From a virus, in IMG/VR virus record IMGVR_UViG_3300035670_005925, positions 1-21,120 of that record: DNA of 21,120 bases, one strand, 5' to 3'. Below, one piece after another: positions 1 through 7,022 of the stretch. Position 1 is the stretch's first letter; every line of letters begins with the position of its first letter. The position numbers and the translations under genes were made by a program. The notes below the pieces were generated by a model. The model ran no database searches, was not told the DNA's origin, and worked only from the letters and a program-made list of their open reading frames with translations.

Positions 1-2
1 TA

Positions 3-311
3 TCATATGCTCATAATTTTGATCCCCAGAAATCACAAAACCCATTCTCATATTTTACTCAAATAATATATTACGCATTTTTACGTAGAATAGAACGAGA
101 GAAAAAGCAATCGTACATAAAGTATAAATGCATTCAAATGAATGATGTCGATGGGAAGTTTGTAGATTGGCTGAAGGAAAATCAAGGATCTTCTACCTTT
201 TCTGAATTTCTACAGAATACATTTTTTCTGTCTGAGAACGATATAGAAAAGATGGAAAAGAAGGAGAAGGCCAAGAAAAAACGTGGAAAAAAACCCAAGA
301 GGGCAACGTGA
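3..311 (+). CDS. 55: Late-transcription sigma factor gp55, 3' part
   Basis: This is the C-terminal part (102 residues visible) of the phage-encoded sigma factor that directs host RNA polymerase to late promoters. The frame is open from the left edge to the TGA at 309-311, so the start lies outside the window. The segment HNFD, then NPFSYFTQIIYYAFLRRIE, then EKK closely resembles the T4 gp55 stretch HNFDETKYKNPHAYITQ followed by AFVQRIKKE, the sigma region 2-like core. Its position directly before gene 47 also fits the T4 order. TATAAATA-type late promoters in the same window (5721, 18399, 3177) are its expected targets. Oddly, the C terminus is lysine-rich (ending KKPKRAT) rather than showing the hydrophobic/acidic sliding-clamp-binding tail known in T4 gp55. 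The stop overlaps the GTG start of the next gene. Confidence 0.85.
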   Translation, partial: SYAHNFDPQKSQNPFSYFTQIIYYAFLRRIEREKKQSYIKYKCIQMNDVDGKFVDWLKENQGSSTFSEFLQNTFFLSENDIEKMEKKEKAKKKRGKKPKRAT

Positions 312-1369
312 AGATTGCAATTATTAGCGATACACATTTTGGTGCTAGAAACGATTCTCCGATATTTCTAAATTATTCTTTGGAATATTTCGAGAATACT
401 TTCTTTCCGTATCTACAAGAAAATAATATTCAGCATGTTATTCATCTTGGTGATCTATTTGATAGAAGAAAATACATCAACTTCAACACGCTATCAAGCG
501 TTAGAACAAAATTTATAGATAAGTTCCAGGAACTAAACATTAAGTTGCACATAATTCTTGGAAATCATGATGTCTACTATAAAAATACAAATTACATAAA
601 TTCTGTAAAGGAATTGTTCAGTAAGGGTTACGATAGTATTAAAATCTACGAATCTCCGACTGAAGTTGTTTTCGATGGCATATGCCTTGGACTTGTTCCT
701 TGGATCAATCCAGAAAACTTCGAGGAGTCAATTGATTTCATTCAAAACAATTCATGTTCTATTTTATGCGGACATCTGGAGATCAATGGATTTGAAGTCA
801 TGGCTGGAATACGGCATGAGGGTGGTGTAGAGAGATTTATATTCTCCAACTACGATAAGGTTCTATCTGGTCACTTTCATCTGAAACAAACCCACGGAAA
901 TATTCAATATCTTGGTACACAGTATCAATTGTCTTTTGCCGATGTTGGGAGTAAGAAGGGATTTCATATCCTGGATACGGATACTCGCAATCTTGAATTC
1001 ATCGAAAACAAGCATTCTTTATTCTATCTTTTGAAATATGATGATTCGGATTCTGCATTCGAAAAGACAGTCAAGAAAGTTAAATTCGATAAATATAAAA
1101 ACTGCTTTATAAAGATTGTGGTATTAAATAAAAAGAATCAAAATCTATTTGATGAATTTATTGGAAAGATAACCGATGTCGGCGTTCAGCAATTGCAGAT
1201 AGTCGAGGACAATAGCATATCATCGAAACTAGATGATGCGGATGTCGATGTCAGTGAAGACACGATAACAATAATTTCCAAGGAAATTGATTCCATGGAA
1301 GGTATACAGGATAAGAATAAACTGAAGTTGATAATCAAGGATTTATATATGGAAAGTCTTTCAATATGA
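308..1369 (+). CDS. 47: Recombination endonuclease subunit gp47 (Mre11/SbcD-like)
   Basis: This is the nuclease subunit of the phage Mre11-Rad50-type complex, which resects DNA ends for recombination-dependent replication and host DNA breakdown. Calcineurin-like phosphoesterase motifs are all present in 353 residues: D8-x-H10 (SDTHFG), G48-D49 (HLGDLFDRR), N86-H87-D88 (LGNHD), H156 (CGHLE) and the GHFH metal motif at 188-191. The length is close to T4 gp47. The start is GTG at 308, overlapping the TGA of gene 55 as GTGA. An AGAGGG ribosome site lies just upstream, and the second residue begins the beta strand expected before the first motif. It is followed by a 41-aa overlapping gene and then gene 46, its partner subunit. 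Confidence 0.95.
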   Translation: MKIAIISDTHFGARNDSPIFLNYSLEYFENTFFPYLQENNIQHVIHLGDLFDRRKYINFNTLSSVRTKFIDKFQELNIKLHIILGNHDVYYKNTNYINSVKELFSKGYDSIKIYESPTEVVFDGICLGLVPWINPENFEESIDFIQNNSCSILCGHLEINGFEVMAGIRHEGGVERFIFSNYDKVLSGHFHLKQTHGNIQYLGTQYQLSFADVGSKKGFHILDTDTRNLEFIENKHSLFYLLKYDDSDSAFEKTVKKVKFDKYKNCFIKIVVLNKKNQNLFDEFIGKITDVGVQQLQIVEDNSISSKLDDADVDVSEDTITIISKEIDSMEGIQDKNKLKLIIKDLYMESLSI

Positions 1370-1491
1370 ACTCTGATAAAAAAACAGCAGATGAATTGCT
1401 CTTTGAGGAGCAAGAGCCAACTCCAATCTTTAGATCTATGGTAGCGGAAGGTATTTTATTAAATGATATTATTCAAAAAGATAAAGTTTAA
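1366..1491 (+). CDS. Small hypothetical protein between 47 and 46
   Basis: This is a 41-residue reading frame whose ATG (1366) overlaps the stop of gene 47 as ATGA and whose 3' end overlaps the start of gene 46 by 29 nt. GGAAAG at 1351-1356 could serve as its ribosome site. The protein begins MNSDKKTADELLFEEQEP, is rich in acidic residues in its first half and ends in IIQKDKV. There is no signal peptide or membrane segment. I do not recognise it. T4 and relatives carry unnamed small genes in the same interval (46.1, 46.2), which is why it is credible despite its length. Function unknown; it may also keep 47-46 translation coupled. Confidence 0.55.
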   Translation: MNSDKKTADELLFEEQEPTPIFRSMVAEGILLNDIIQKDKV

Positions 1492-3181
1492 GAATTTTGG
1501 ATCGTTTGGAAATACATGGACGGAAATTCAGCTTGATGCAAAGAACACCACTCTAGTGTGTGGTGCAAATGGTAGCGGAAAGTCATTTGCTCTTCTTGAC
1601 AGCATAACCTTTGCATTGTTTGGCAAGCCGTTTAGAAAAATAAATCTAACACAGATAAACAATTCGATCAACAAGAAAAATTGCTTGGTTGAGTTGCTAT
1701 TCACGATAGGAAAAGATGAATACAAGATAGTAAGAGGATTGAGTCCAAAGATCTTTGAGATTTATAAAAATGATAAGATTATAAATCAGGATGCCAAGAA
1801 TCTAGATCAACAGGAACAGTTTGAGGAACAAATACTCAAGATGAATTTCAAGACTTTTACACAAGTCGTGATTCTTGGTAGTTCTTCTTTTATTCCATTC
1901 ATGCAACTATCTGCTTCTGACAGAAGGGCTGTGATAGAAAATATTCTAGATATCAATATTTTTACAACGATGAATGTTGTTCTCAAGGGAAAAATATCTC
2001 TGACAAAGGAAAATATATCTGATATCAACAATAAGATCGAATTGCAGGAACAAAAGATTCAATATCAGCAGAAAATAGTCGATGGATTGGCTATGCGGCT
2101 GAATAACGATGTTAAGAAAATAGTGGACGAGATAAAAATTCATGAAGATGAATTGTCTGTGTTACAACAAGACATTGAACAGTTGAATGTCTCCAAGAAG
2201 GATTATGTTATGGATTTTGATATCTCGGATCATAGAAAGAAATCAAAATCGATCAGCAGTGAAATTTCCAATCTGACATTCAAGATGGATGATCTTGAGA
2301 AGGAAGTCAAGTTCTTTCAGAAGACTGATAAATGTCCAAAATGCAGGACTAAATTGACTGACAAAATCAAGGAAGAAAACATCGACAAGTTGCACGAACA
2401 AGTTAATTCTCTTGAAGAATCGTTGAAGAAGTTGATGGTCGATGAGACGGAAACAGAAAAGCTGATTGAGCATTTTAATCAAACGATGAAAAAGATAGAC
2501 AAGATAGATGAAAATATCAAGGAAAAATTATCATCGATCAGGGAAATAAAATCGTTAGTTTCATATAAGTCAACGCAACTGAATGAATCGAATAAAATCG
2601 AGAATGATCTGACACGGGAAAAGGCAACGCTCAAGGTGGAGAAAGATGGATTGGTTTCTCTGAAAAAGGAAAGAGAGGAGCTAAAGAAGGATTTTGACTA
2701 TCTGAAGATGGCTGGAGATATCCTCAAGGATAACGGTGTCAAGATCAAGATAATCAAGCACTATCTTCCAGCGATGAACAAATTCATCAACAAGTATCTT
2801 CGAGCAATGGACTTTTTTGTTCAGTTCAACATCGATGAAGAATTCAATGAAGTTATCAAGAGCCGCCACCGAGATGAATTCAGTTATATGAATTTCAGTG
2901 AAGGGGAAAAGATGAGAATTGACTTGGCATTGCTTTTGGCTTGGAGAGAAATCGCCAAGATTAAAAATAGCGTGAATTGCAATTTGCTTATTCTTGATGA
3001 GATATTTGATTCGTCTCTTGATTCGGTGGGTACAGATGATGTGCTGAAACTGCTCAATGCCCTTGGAAGCAAAACAAATGTATTTGTAATCAGCCACAAG
3101 GCGGATCAGATCATCGATAAATTTTCAAATACAATAACATTTGAAAAGAAAAATAATTTCAGTAGATTGACCCAAGCATAA
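1463..3181 (+). CDS. 46: Recombination endonuclease subunit gp46 (Rad50/SbcC-like ATPase)
   Basis: This is the ATPase and DNA-tethering partner of gp47. It has 572 residues, close to T4 gp46 (560). The order is typical of an SMC-like protein: Walker A GANGSGKS at 34-41; a long charged coiled-coil region from about 185 to 415; a zinc-hook CPKC at 291-294 in its middle, where two molecules dimerise; ABC signature NFSEGEK at 477-483; Walker B LLILDE at 508-513; and an H-loop VISHK at 542-546. The ATG at 1463 lies inside the preceding 41-aa gene, with GGAAGG at 1445-1450 as a somewhat distant ribosome site. It is intact, with all catalytic motifs present. The stop is followed within a few bases by a late-promoter-like site and a non-replication gene. 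Confidence 0.96.
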   Translation: MILFKKIKFKNFGSFGNTWTEIQLDAKNTTLVCGANGSGKSFALLDSITFALFGKPFRKINLTQINNSINKKNCLVELLFTIGKDEYKIVRGLSPKIFEIYKNDKIINQDAKNLDQQEQFEEQILKMNFKTFTQVVILGSSSFIPFMQLSASDRRAVIENILDINIFTTMNVVLKGKISLTKENISDINNKIELQEQKIQYQQKIVDGLAMRLNNDVKKIVDEIKIHEDELSVLQQDIEQLNVSKKDYVMDFDISDHRKKSKSISSEISNLTFKMDDLEKEVKFFQKTDKCPKCRTKLTDKIKEENIDKLHEQVNSLEESLKKLMVDETETEKLIEHFNQTMKKIDKIDENIKEKLSSIREIKSLVSYKSTQLNESNKIENDLTREKATLKVEKDGLVSLKKEREELKKDFDYLKMAGDILKDNGVKIKIIKHYLPAMNKFINKYLRAMDFFVQFNIDEEFNEVIKSRHRDEFSYMNFSEGEKMRIDLALLLAWREIAKIKNSVNCNLLILDEIFDSSLDSVGTDDVLKLLNALGSKTNVFVISHKADQIIDKFSNTITFEKKNNFSRLTQA

Positions 3182-3184
3182 ATA
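3177..3184 (+). promoter_or_regulatory. Probable T4-type late promoter element (CATAAATA)
   Basis: CATAAATA differs from the T4 late consensus TATAAATA at one position. It spans the end of gene 46 and lies 5 nt before the ATG of the 106-aa gene at 3190. No Shine-Dalgarno sequence is visible between them. With the usual late-promoter geometry, transcription would start at or next to the ATG. The same arrangement is seen at 18399-18406. The site is inferred from its match and position only. Confidence 0.5.
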
Positions 3185-3189
3185 GTGAT

Positions 3190-3510
3190 ATGGCTATAGT
3201 TCCAGACGAAATACGATATAGGGGAAATTATAGACAATATGATACTAGAGGATACGCTGTAGTGTATTCGGTAGGTGATGTGGTTGTTTATGATGGAAAA
3301 CAATATGTTGCAATAGAAAACAATGTAAAATCTATCCCAACGAAAAAAGATTCTGGGTGGAAAATCTATACAGGAAACTTTGAGGATTATTTTTATTCAG
3401 ATGATATGCCACTAAATGTAAATGTTGGCGATAGATGGATTGACAGAGTGAGTGGAAGAATGTATACTTACATAGAAGATAAAAATGGATTTCACTGGGT
3501 TGAATTTTAA
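3190..3510 (+). CDS. Small beta-rich protein with carbohydrate-binding-like motif, probable virion component
   Basis: This is a 106-residue protein without a signal peptide or membrane segment. Residues 28-40 read VGDVVVYDGKQYV, and the second half has VGDRWIDRVSGRMYTYI ending in a WVEF tail. Such GD-x(3-4)-Y-x-G patterns with spaced tryptophans are typical of small carbohydrate-binding or fibre-adaptor modules in phage virion proteins. A similar GDIIWEYNGYAWEKL motif starts the fibre protein at 18413. A late-promoter-like site directly before the ATG, unlike the surrounding replication genes, also argues for late expression. The exact role is not known: it could be a decoration, fibre or baseplate accessory, and it may not bind sugar at all. 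The stop overlaps the next ATG (TAATG). Confidence 0.7.
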   Translation: MAIVPDEIRYRGNYRQYDTRGYAVVYSVGDVVVYDGKQYVAIENNVKSIPTKKDSGWKIYTGNFEDYFYSDDMPLNVNVGDRWIDRVSGRMYTYIEDKNGFHWVEF

Positions 3511-3680
3511 TGGATAAAAATAACAAGACTAAGGTAAATAATCCGCCGAGGCCAAGAGCGGATCGTGGTACTTACGACAAAGAGAAAAACTCCGAACGAA
3601 ATCGTTGGAAGAAGAATTTGAAAAATTACATGTCATCCAGTGGAGATGAGGACGAGGACGATTTTGAAGAGTTTGAATGA
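3510..3680 (+). CDS. Small hypothetical protein with acidic C-terminal tail, between 46 and 45
   Basis: This is a 56-residue frame starting at an ATG that overlaps the previous stop (TAATG) and ending in a TGA that overlaps the ATG at 3677 (ATGA). The N-terminal 40 residues are basic and polar (PPRPRADRG, RWKKNLKNY). The tail SGDEDEDDFEEFE is strongly acidic with aromatic residues. T4 carries rpbA and 45.2 in this interval, but I see no convincing match to either. An acidic-aromatic C terminus resembles, in general character, the clamp-binding tails of T4 gp33 and gp55, and the gene sits directly before the clamp gene. A clamp or polymerase partner is therefore a guess, not an assignment. Confidence 0.6.
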   Translation: MDKNNKTKVNNPPRPRADRGTYDKEKNSERNRWKKNLKNYMSSSGDEDEDDFEEFE

Positions 3681-4390
3681 AATGGATAATCTATATTATG
3701 ACTACAACAATGACAAATATTACTTTGAGCAAGACTACTCTTGCAATTTTGAAGAACTTCTCTTCTCTCAATTCGAATATCCTGGTAAGCCCAGGAAATA
3801 CGATCAAGACAATCACTCCTTCTATGACTGGAATGGCTGAGGCCACAGTCGAGGAGTCTTTTCCACTTGAATTTGGAATTTGGGATCTAAATAAGTTCCT
3901 TGGAGTTATCAGCCTCTTTCAGAACCCAAACTTCATCTTTGATGATAAGTTTGTTCGAATTGAAGGGCTAAATGGCACTGCCGTTAACTACTTCTATTCA
4001 AGTCCAAATCTGCTGACAACCCCAAAGAAGGAAGTCAAGATGCCTAAGATCTGTGCAGAGACAGAACTGTCGCAAGACGCATTCTCCGAGTTGAGCAGGG
4101 CAAGTTCTATTCTACAGTTGCCAGATATCTGCTTTAGGTCGAAGAATGACTCTATCTATGCTATTGTCTGTGATCTAAAGGATCCAACTAGCAATAGCTG
4201 TGAGGTTGATCTCGAATCCAGTGCCAATGGAAAGGACTTTAGCTTCAACTTCAAGATGGATAATATTCGTTTGCTTGGAGGAAACTACAAGATTTCATTC
4301 GCCAAGAACGTGGTTGCCACCTTTGAGAATCTGGATATCCCACTCAAGTATTGGTTTGCAATGGAGTCTACTTCGACTTATAATGGATGA
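3677..4390 (+). CDS. 45: Sliding clamp gp45
   Basis: This is the trimeric processivity clamp for the phage DNA polymerase, and in T4 also the mobile enhancer of late transcription. The stretch LSKTTLAILKNFSSLNSNI aligns with the T4 gp45 N terminus LSKDTTALLKNFATINSGI. IWDLNKFLGVISL matches IYDLNGFLGILSL, and a C-terminal F-x-M-x-N and GNYK pattern matches FIINMANMKMQPGNYK. The length is 237 residues from ATG 3677 (T4: 228). That start overlaps the preceding TGA and has GAAGAG 5 nt upstream, but it adds a hydrophobic MKWIIYI extension. In-frame ATGs at 3698 and 3710 (MTNITLSK) fit the family N terminus better, though they lack good ribosome sites. The family is certain; the start is open. Confidence 0.93.
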   Translation: MKWIIYIMTTTMTNITLSKTTLAILKNFSSLNSNILVSPGNTIKTITPSMTGMAEATVEESFPLEFGIWDLNKFLGVISLFQNPNFIFDDKFVRIEGLNGTAVNYFYSSPNLLTTPKKEVKMPKICAETELSQDAFSELSRASSILQLPDICFRSKNDSIYAIVCDLKDPTSNSCEVDLESSANGKDFSFNFKMDNIRLLGGNYKISFAKNVVATFENLDIPLKYWFAMESTSTYNG

Positions 4391-5343
4391 CTATGAAGAC
4401 CAATCCCACTAACTTTCTCTGGGTTGAAAAGTATCGACCCCAGACAATCAACGAATGTATTCTGCCATCGTCCTTGAAGACAACCTTCAAGGACATGGTT
4501 GCTAAAGGAGAACCACAAAATCTTCTTCTTTCTGGTACGGCAGGAACTGGAAAGACCACTGTGGCAAAGGCATTGTGTAATGAATTTGGTGCTGATTATA
4601 TCATTATCAATTGTTCAGAGGATGGAAATATTGATACTCTGAGAACAAAGATTCGGCAGTTTGCAAGCACCGTATCATTTGATGGAGATAAGAAGAAGGT
4701 TGTCATTCTTGACGAGTTTGACTACAGCAATGCACAGAGCATTCAGCCAGCCCTTCGTGGTGCTATTGAGGAGTTTGCAAATAACTGTAGATTCATAATC
4801 ACTTGCAACTACAAGTCTAGGATTATTGATCCGATTCATTCTCGCTGTACTTGCATTGATTTTACTATCGCTCAATCCGATAAGACGCAGATCTGCATGG
4901 ATTTTCTTGAGCGGTGTAAGTTCATTCTGAAGCAGGAGGGTATTCGGTATGATGTCAAGGTTCTATCCAAGTTAATTCTAAAGCACTTCCCAGACTTTAG
5001 GCGAATGCTTAATGAGTTGCAGAGGTATTCTGTATCTGGTGTAATTGATGAAGGAATCCTGGTAAATGTTGCTGACGCAGAAATCAAGAGTCTAATTGGT
5101 TTTATGAAGGCAAAGGATTTTGCATCAGTTCGAAAGTGGGTCGCTGTCAATGTTCATATGTCCCACAACGATATTTTCAGGAAAATCTATGACTCTTTGA
5201 TCGATACCATGACCAAGCCATCAATCCCAAATGCCATTGTGATCATCGGTGAATATCAGTATAAGTCTGCATTTGTTGCCGATCAGGAAATTAATATGGT
5301 GGCATTTTTGGTGGAACTGATGCTGACCTGTGAGTTTAATTAA
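4387..5343 (+). CDS. 44: Clamp-loader large subunit gp44 (AAA+ ATPase)
   Basis: This is the ATPase subunit of the loader that opens the gp45 clamp and places it at primer-template junctions. It has 318 residues (T4: 319). EKYRPQTINECILPS matches the T4 opening QKYRPSTIDECILPA. Walker A GTAGTGKT is at 50-57, Walker B VVILDEFD at 105-112, and the arginine-finger SRC motif (HSRCTCIDF) at about 151-159. The collar-domain segment FPDFRRMLNELQ also matches T4 (FPDFRKTIGEL). The ATG at 4387 overlaps the clamp stop as ATGA; a second ATG at 4393 is possible. A weak ribosome site suggests coupling to gene 45 translation. In T4, this initiation region is a RegA repression target. Confidence 0.96.
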   Translation: MTMKTNPTNFLWVEKYRPQTINECILPSSLKTTFKDMVAKGEPQNLLLSGTAGTGKTTVAKALCNEFGADYIIINCSEDGNIDTLRTKIRQFASTVSFDGDKKKVVILDEFDYSNAQSIQPALRGAIEEFANNCRFIITCNYKSRIIDPIHSRCTCIDFTIAQSDKTQICMDFLERCKFILKQEGIRYDVKVLSKLILKHFPDFRRMLNELQRYSVSGVIDEGILVNVADAEIKSLIGFMKAKDFASVRKWVAVNVHMSHNDIFRKIYDSLIDTMTKPSIPNAIVIIGEYQYKSAFVADQEINMVAFLVELMLTCEFN

Positions 5344-5717
5344 TGGAACTATCAGACTTTTTCAATTCAATCAATAAGACAAAGAAGAACATAATGACGG
5401 AGGAGACTTCGGAAAGACATTATGTTCCCTTTGTCATGAATAGATCCTTTTCCTACCACCAGGACTGTATTTTTCATGCCAATATGATGAATAGATACCC
5501 TGGTCTAGATAAGAAGATCCAGTACGTGTATTACCTAGAAACGCTCAAGAAGGCTTCCAGATACGCCAAGTGGCAGAAGCCCACAGAGACACGGGTGGAG
5601 TCTGTAATGGCTTACTACGGCTATTCCAGGCAAAGGGCTATGGAAGTCCTCCCGATCCTTACAGATAGCCAACTGGAAACCATACAAGAGCACCTTAATA
5701 CTGGTGGAAAATCCTAA
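5343..5717 (+). CDS. 62: Clamp-loader small subunit gp62
   Basis: This is the non-ATPase subunit of the gp44/gp62 clamp loader, which completes the pentamer with four gp44 copies. It has 124 residues, shorter than T4 gp62 (187) and similar to the short versions I recall in cyanophage-type relatives. The segment HYVPFVMNRSFSYHQD, then RYAKWQKP, corresponds to the core region around RYGKWAK in T4. The assignment rests on this motif plus its invariant position after gene 44 and before regA. The ATG at 5343 overlaps the gp44 stop (TAATG). An alternative ATG at 5394 has an AAGAAG upstream and would remove a polar leader of 17 residues. Confidence 0.88.
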   Translation: MELSDFFNSINKTKKNIMTEETSERHYVPFVMNRSFSYHQDCIFHANMMNRYPGLDKKIQYVYYLETLKKASRYAKWQKPTETRVESVMAYYGYSRQRAMEVLPILTDSQLETIQEHLNTGGKS

Positions 5718-5739
5718 AAATATAAATATTTTATATTTT
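5717..5739 (+). repeat. Perfect AT-only inverted repeat upstream of regA
   Basis: AAAATATAAA (5717-5726) and TTTATATTTT (5730-5739) are perfect inverted complements with a 3-nt TAT spacer. The repeat begins in the stop codon of gene 62, contains the late-promoter octamer and ends 11 nt before the regA ATG. It could be an mRNA hairpin near the regA ribosome site, a protein-binding palindrome, or a chance product of AT-rich sequence. Confidence 0.6.
5721..5728 (+). promoter_or_regulatory. T4-type late promoter (TATAAATA)
   Basis: This is an exact match to the T4 late promoter octamer recognised by gp55-bearing RNA polymerase, located in the short gap between genes 62 and regA. The expected start site is about 6-7 nt downstream, leaving a short leader with the GGAG ribosome site for regA. 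It is a strong match in one of the few true intergenic gaps, though the surrounding DNA is very AT-rich. Confidence 0.65.
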
Positions 5740-5750
5740 ATGGAGAAATT

Positions 5751-6155
5751 ATGCCAGAAGATGATGATATATTTGATGGTTTAGGGGTTGAAATAACACT
5801 AAAAACAAAAGAAGACTTTTTGAAAGTGAAAGAAACGCTGACCCGAATTGGGGTTTCTTCAAAAAAAGAAAAGAAACTATTTCAGTCATGTCATATTTTG
5901 CACAAGCGGGGTAGATATGCAATTATGCATTTTAAGGAAATGTTCATTCTTGATGGGCTAGATAGTGATATTTCTGAAGATGATTTGGCCAGAAGAAACA
6001 CCATAGTTAAACTATTGGTGGAATGGGGTTTGGTCCAAGCGGTCGATCCAGAGGAGTATGAGGCTCCGCAACTATCATTGGCTAGACTTAAGATCATTTC
6101 ACACTCAGAAAAGAAAGACTGGGAATTGATTCCAAAATACCACATAGGTAAGTGA
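5751..6155 (+). CDS. regA: Translational repressor RegA
   Basis: This RNA-binding protein represses translation of phage early mRNAs by covering their initiation regions; in T4 its targets include genes 44, 45 and its own message. EITLKTKEDFLKVKETLTRIGV, then QSCHILHKRGRYAIMHFKEM, closely follows T4 RegA (EITLKKPEDFLKVKETLTRMGI and QSCHILQKKGLYYIVHFKEM). The end WELIPKYHIGK matches WKLVPKYTIGN. At 134 residues it is slightly longer than T4 RegA (122), with an acidic N-terminal leader MPEDDDIFDG and an insertion near residues 100-110. The start is supported by TGGAGAAATTATG. In T4, gene 43 (DNA polymerase) follows; here the sugar cluster follows instead. Confidence 0.97.
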   Translation: MPEDDDIFDGLGVEITLKTKEDFLKVKETLTRIGVSSKKEKKLFQSCHILHKRGRYAIMHFKEMFILDGLDSDISEDDLARRNTIVKLLVEWGLVQAVDPEEYEAPQLSLARLKIISHSEKKDWELIPKYHIGK

Positions 6156-6179
6156 TATACATAATTCTGGAGCTATATT

Positions 6180-7022
6180 ATGGATTATGTACAAGCGATT
6201 GGAAGCCCATTTCTTCCACAATTTTCATCAAATTCTGATTTAAAACCTAAAAAGTTTGAGTGGACTACAAGTGATAGTCCTATTAAAGTTTTTATGGATT
6301 CAGCAATACCTCATGGAATACGATATCAAAAAAAACCAGGAGAGAAAAAGATTGCATGGGTCTGTGAATCCAGGGCAATATTTCATGCTTGGTCGGTTCC
6401 ACGGGATGCTTTTTTGTCTATGGTTCCTCAACTTGAGGAATCTTATGATGCGATTTTTTTCGCGGATCGGGAATTTAATAAGAACAGCCAAAAATTTCAT
6501 TTCTCATTTGCTGGAAGTAACCTACCTTGGGTGAAGAACCAACAGATATTTAATAAGACAAAAAACTGCTCTATGTTCGCATCTGGAAAGAAGGTGACTA
6601 TTGGTCATCATATTCGTCATCAGATTGCAGAACAACTTAATGGTCAAATAGACATTGTTGGTGGAGCAGCGAGTACACCCAAAATAGGGTCATCACAATC
6701 ACCCTGGGATTCAAAGCACACGTATCTGAATGACTATAGATTTCATATTGTTATTGAAAACGATAAATATGAAACTTATTTTACTGAAAAGTTAACAGAT
6801 TGTTTTGCCACTGGAACTATTCCGATATATTGGGGTGCTCCAGATATTGGTAAGTATTTCAATCTTGATGGTATGATTATCTTGAATGATGAATTAGATA
6901 TTTCTTTATTGACGGAAGAATATTATTTAAGTAAAATAGATGCAATAAAAGATAATTTTGAACTGGTTCAAAAAATGCAAGGATCTGATGATATATTATT
7001 TGATTTAATTCAACAGCTATGA
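6180..7022 (+). CDS. GT10-family (fucosyltransferase-like) glycosyltransferase
   Basis: This 280-residue protein carries the donor-site signature of CAZy GT10 at residues 187-221: FHIVIEN, YFTEKL, then GTIPIYWGAP. This corresponds to the F-x-I-x-EN ... TEK ... VPV-x-GAP region of alpha-1,3-fucosyltransferases, which use GDP-L-fucose. The N-terminal acceptor domain is divergent, with WVCESRAI at 60-67. There is no signal peptide or membrane anchor, so it should act in the host cytoplasm. TGGAG at 6168-6172 supports the ATG at 6180. It opens the glycan cluster and overlaps the next gene as ATGA. A paralogue with the same signature lies at 7678. GDP-mannose dehydratase at 16084 could feed it. 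Donor and acceptor are inferred. Confidence 0.85.
   Translation: MDYVQAIGSPFLPQFSSNSDLKPKKFEWTTSDSPIKVFMDSAIPHGIRYQKKPGEKKIAWVCESRAIFHAWSVPRDAFLSMVPQLEESYDAIFFADREFNKNSQKFHFSFAGSNLPWVKNQQIFNKTKNCSMFASGKKVTIGHHIRHQIAEQLNGQIDIVGGAASTPKIGSSQSPWDSKHTYLNDYRFHIVIENDKYETYFTEKLTDCFATGTIPIYWGAPDIGKYFNLDGMIILNDELDISLLTEEYYLSKIDAIKDNFELVQKMQGSDDILFDLIQQL

Noticed and set aside
2681-3097. 138-aa minus-strand frame opposite gene 46
   Set aside because: It is opposite the conserved ABC signature and Walker B region of gp46, with no independent motif or ribosome site.
3640-3840. 66-aa plus-strand frame overlapping the 56-aa gene and the clamp gene
   Set aside because: It is read in a third frame across well-supported clamp sequence and has no ribosome site or recognisable content.
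4200-4412. 70-aa plus-strand frame across the end of gene 45
   Set aside because: It is a shadow frame inside the conserved clamp C terminus.
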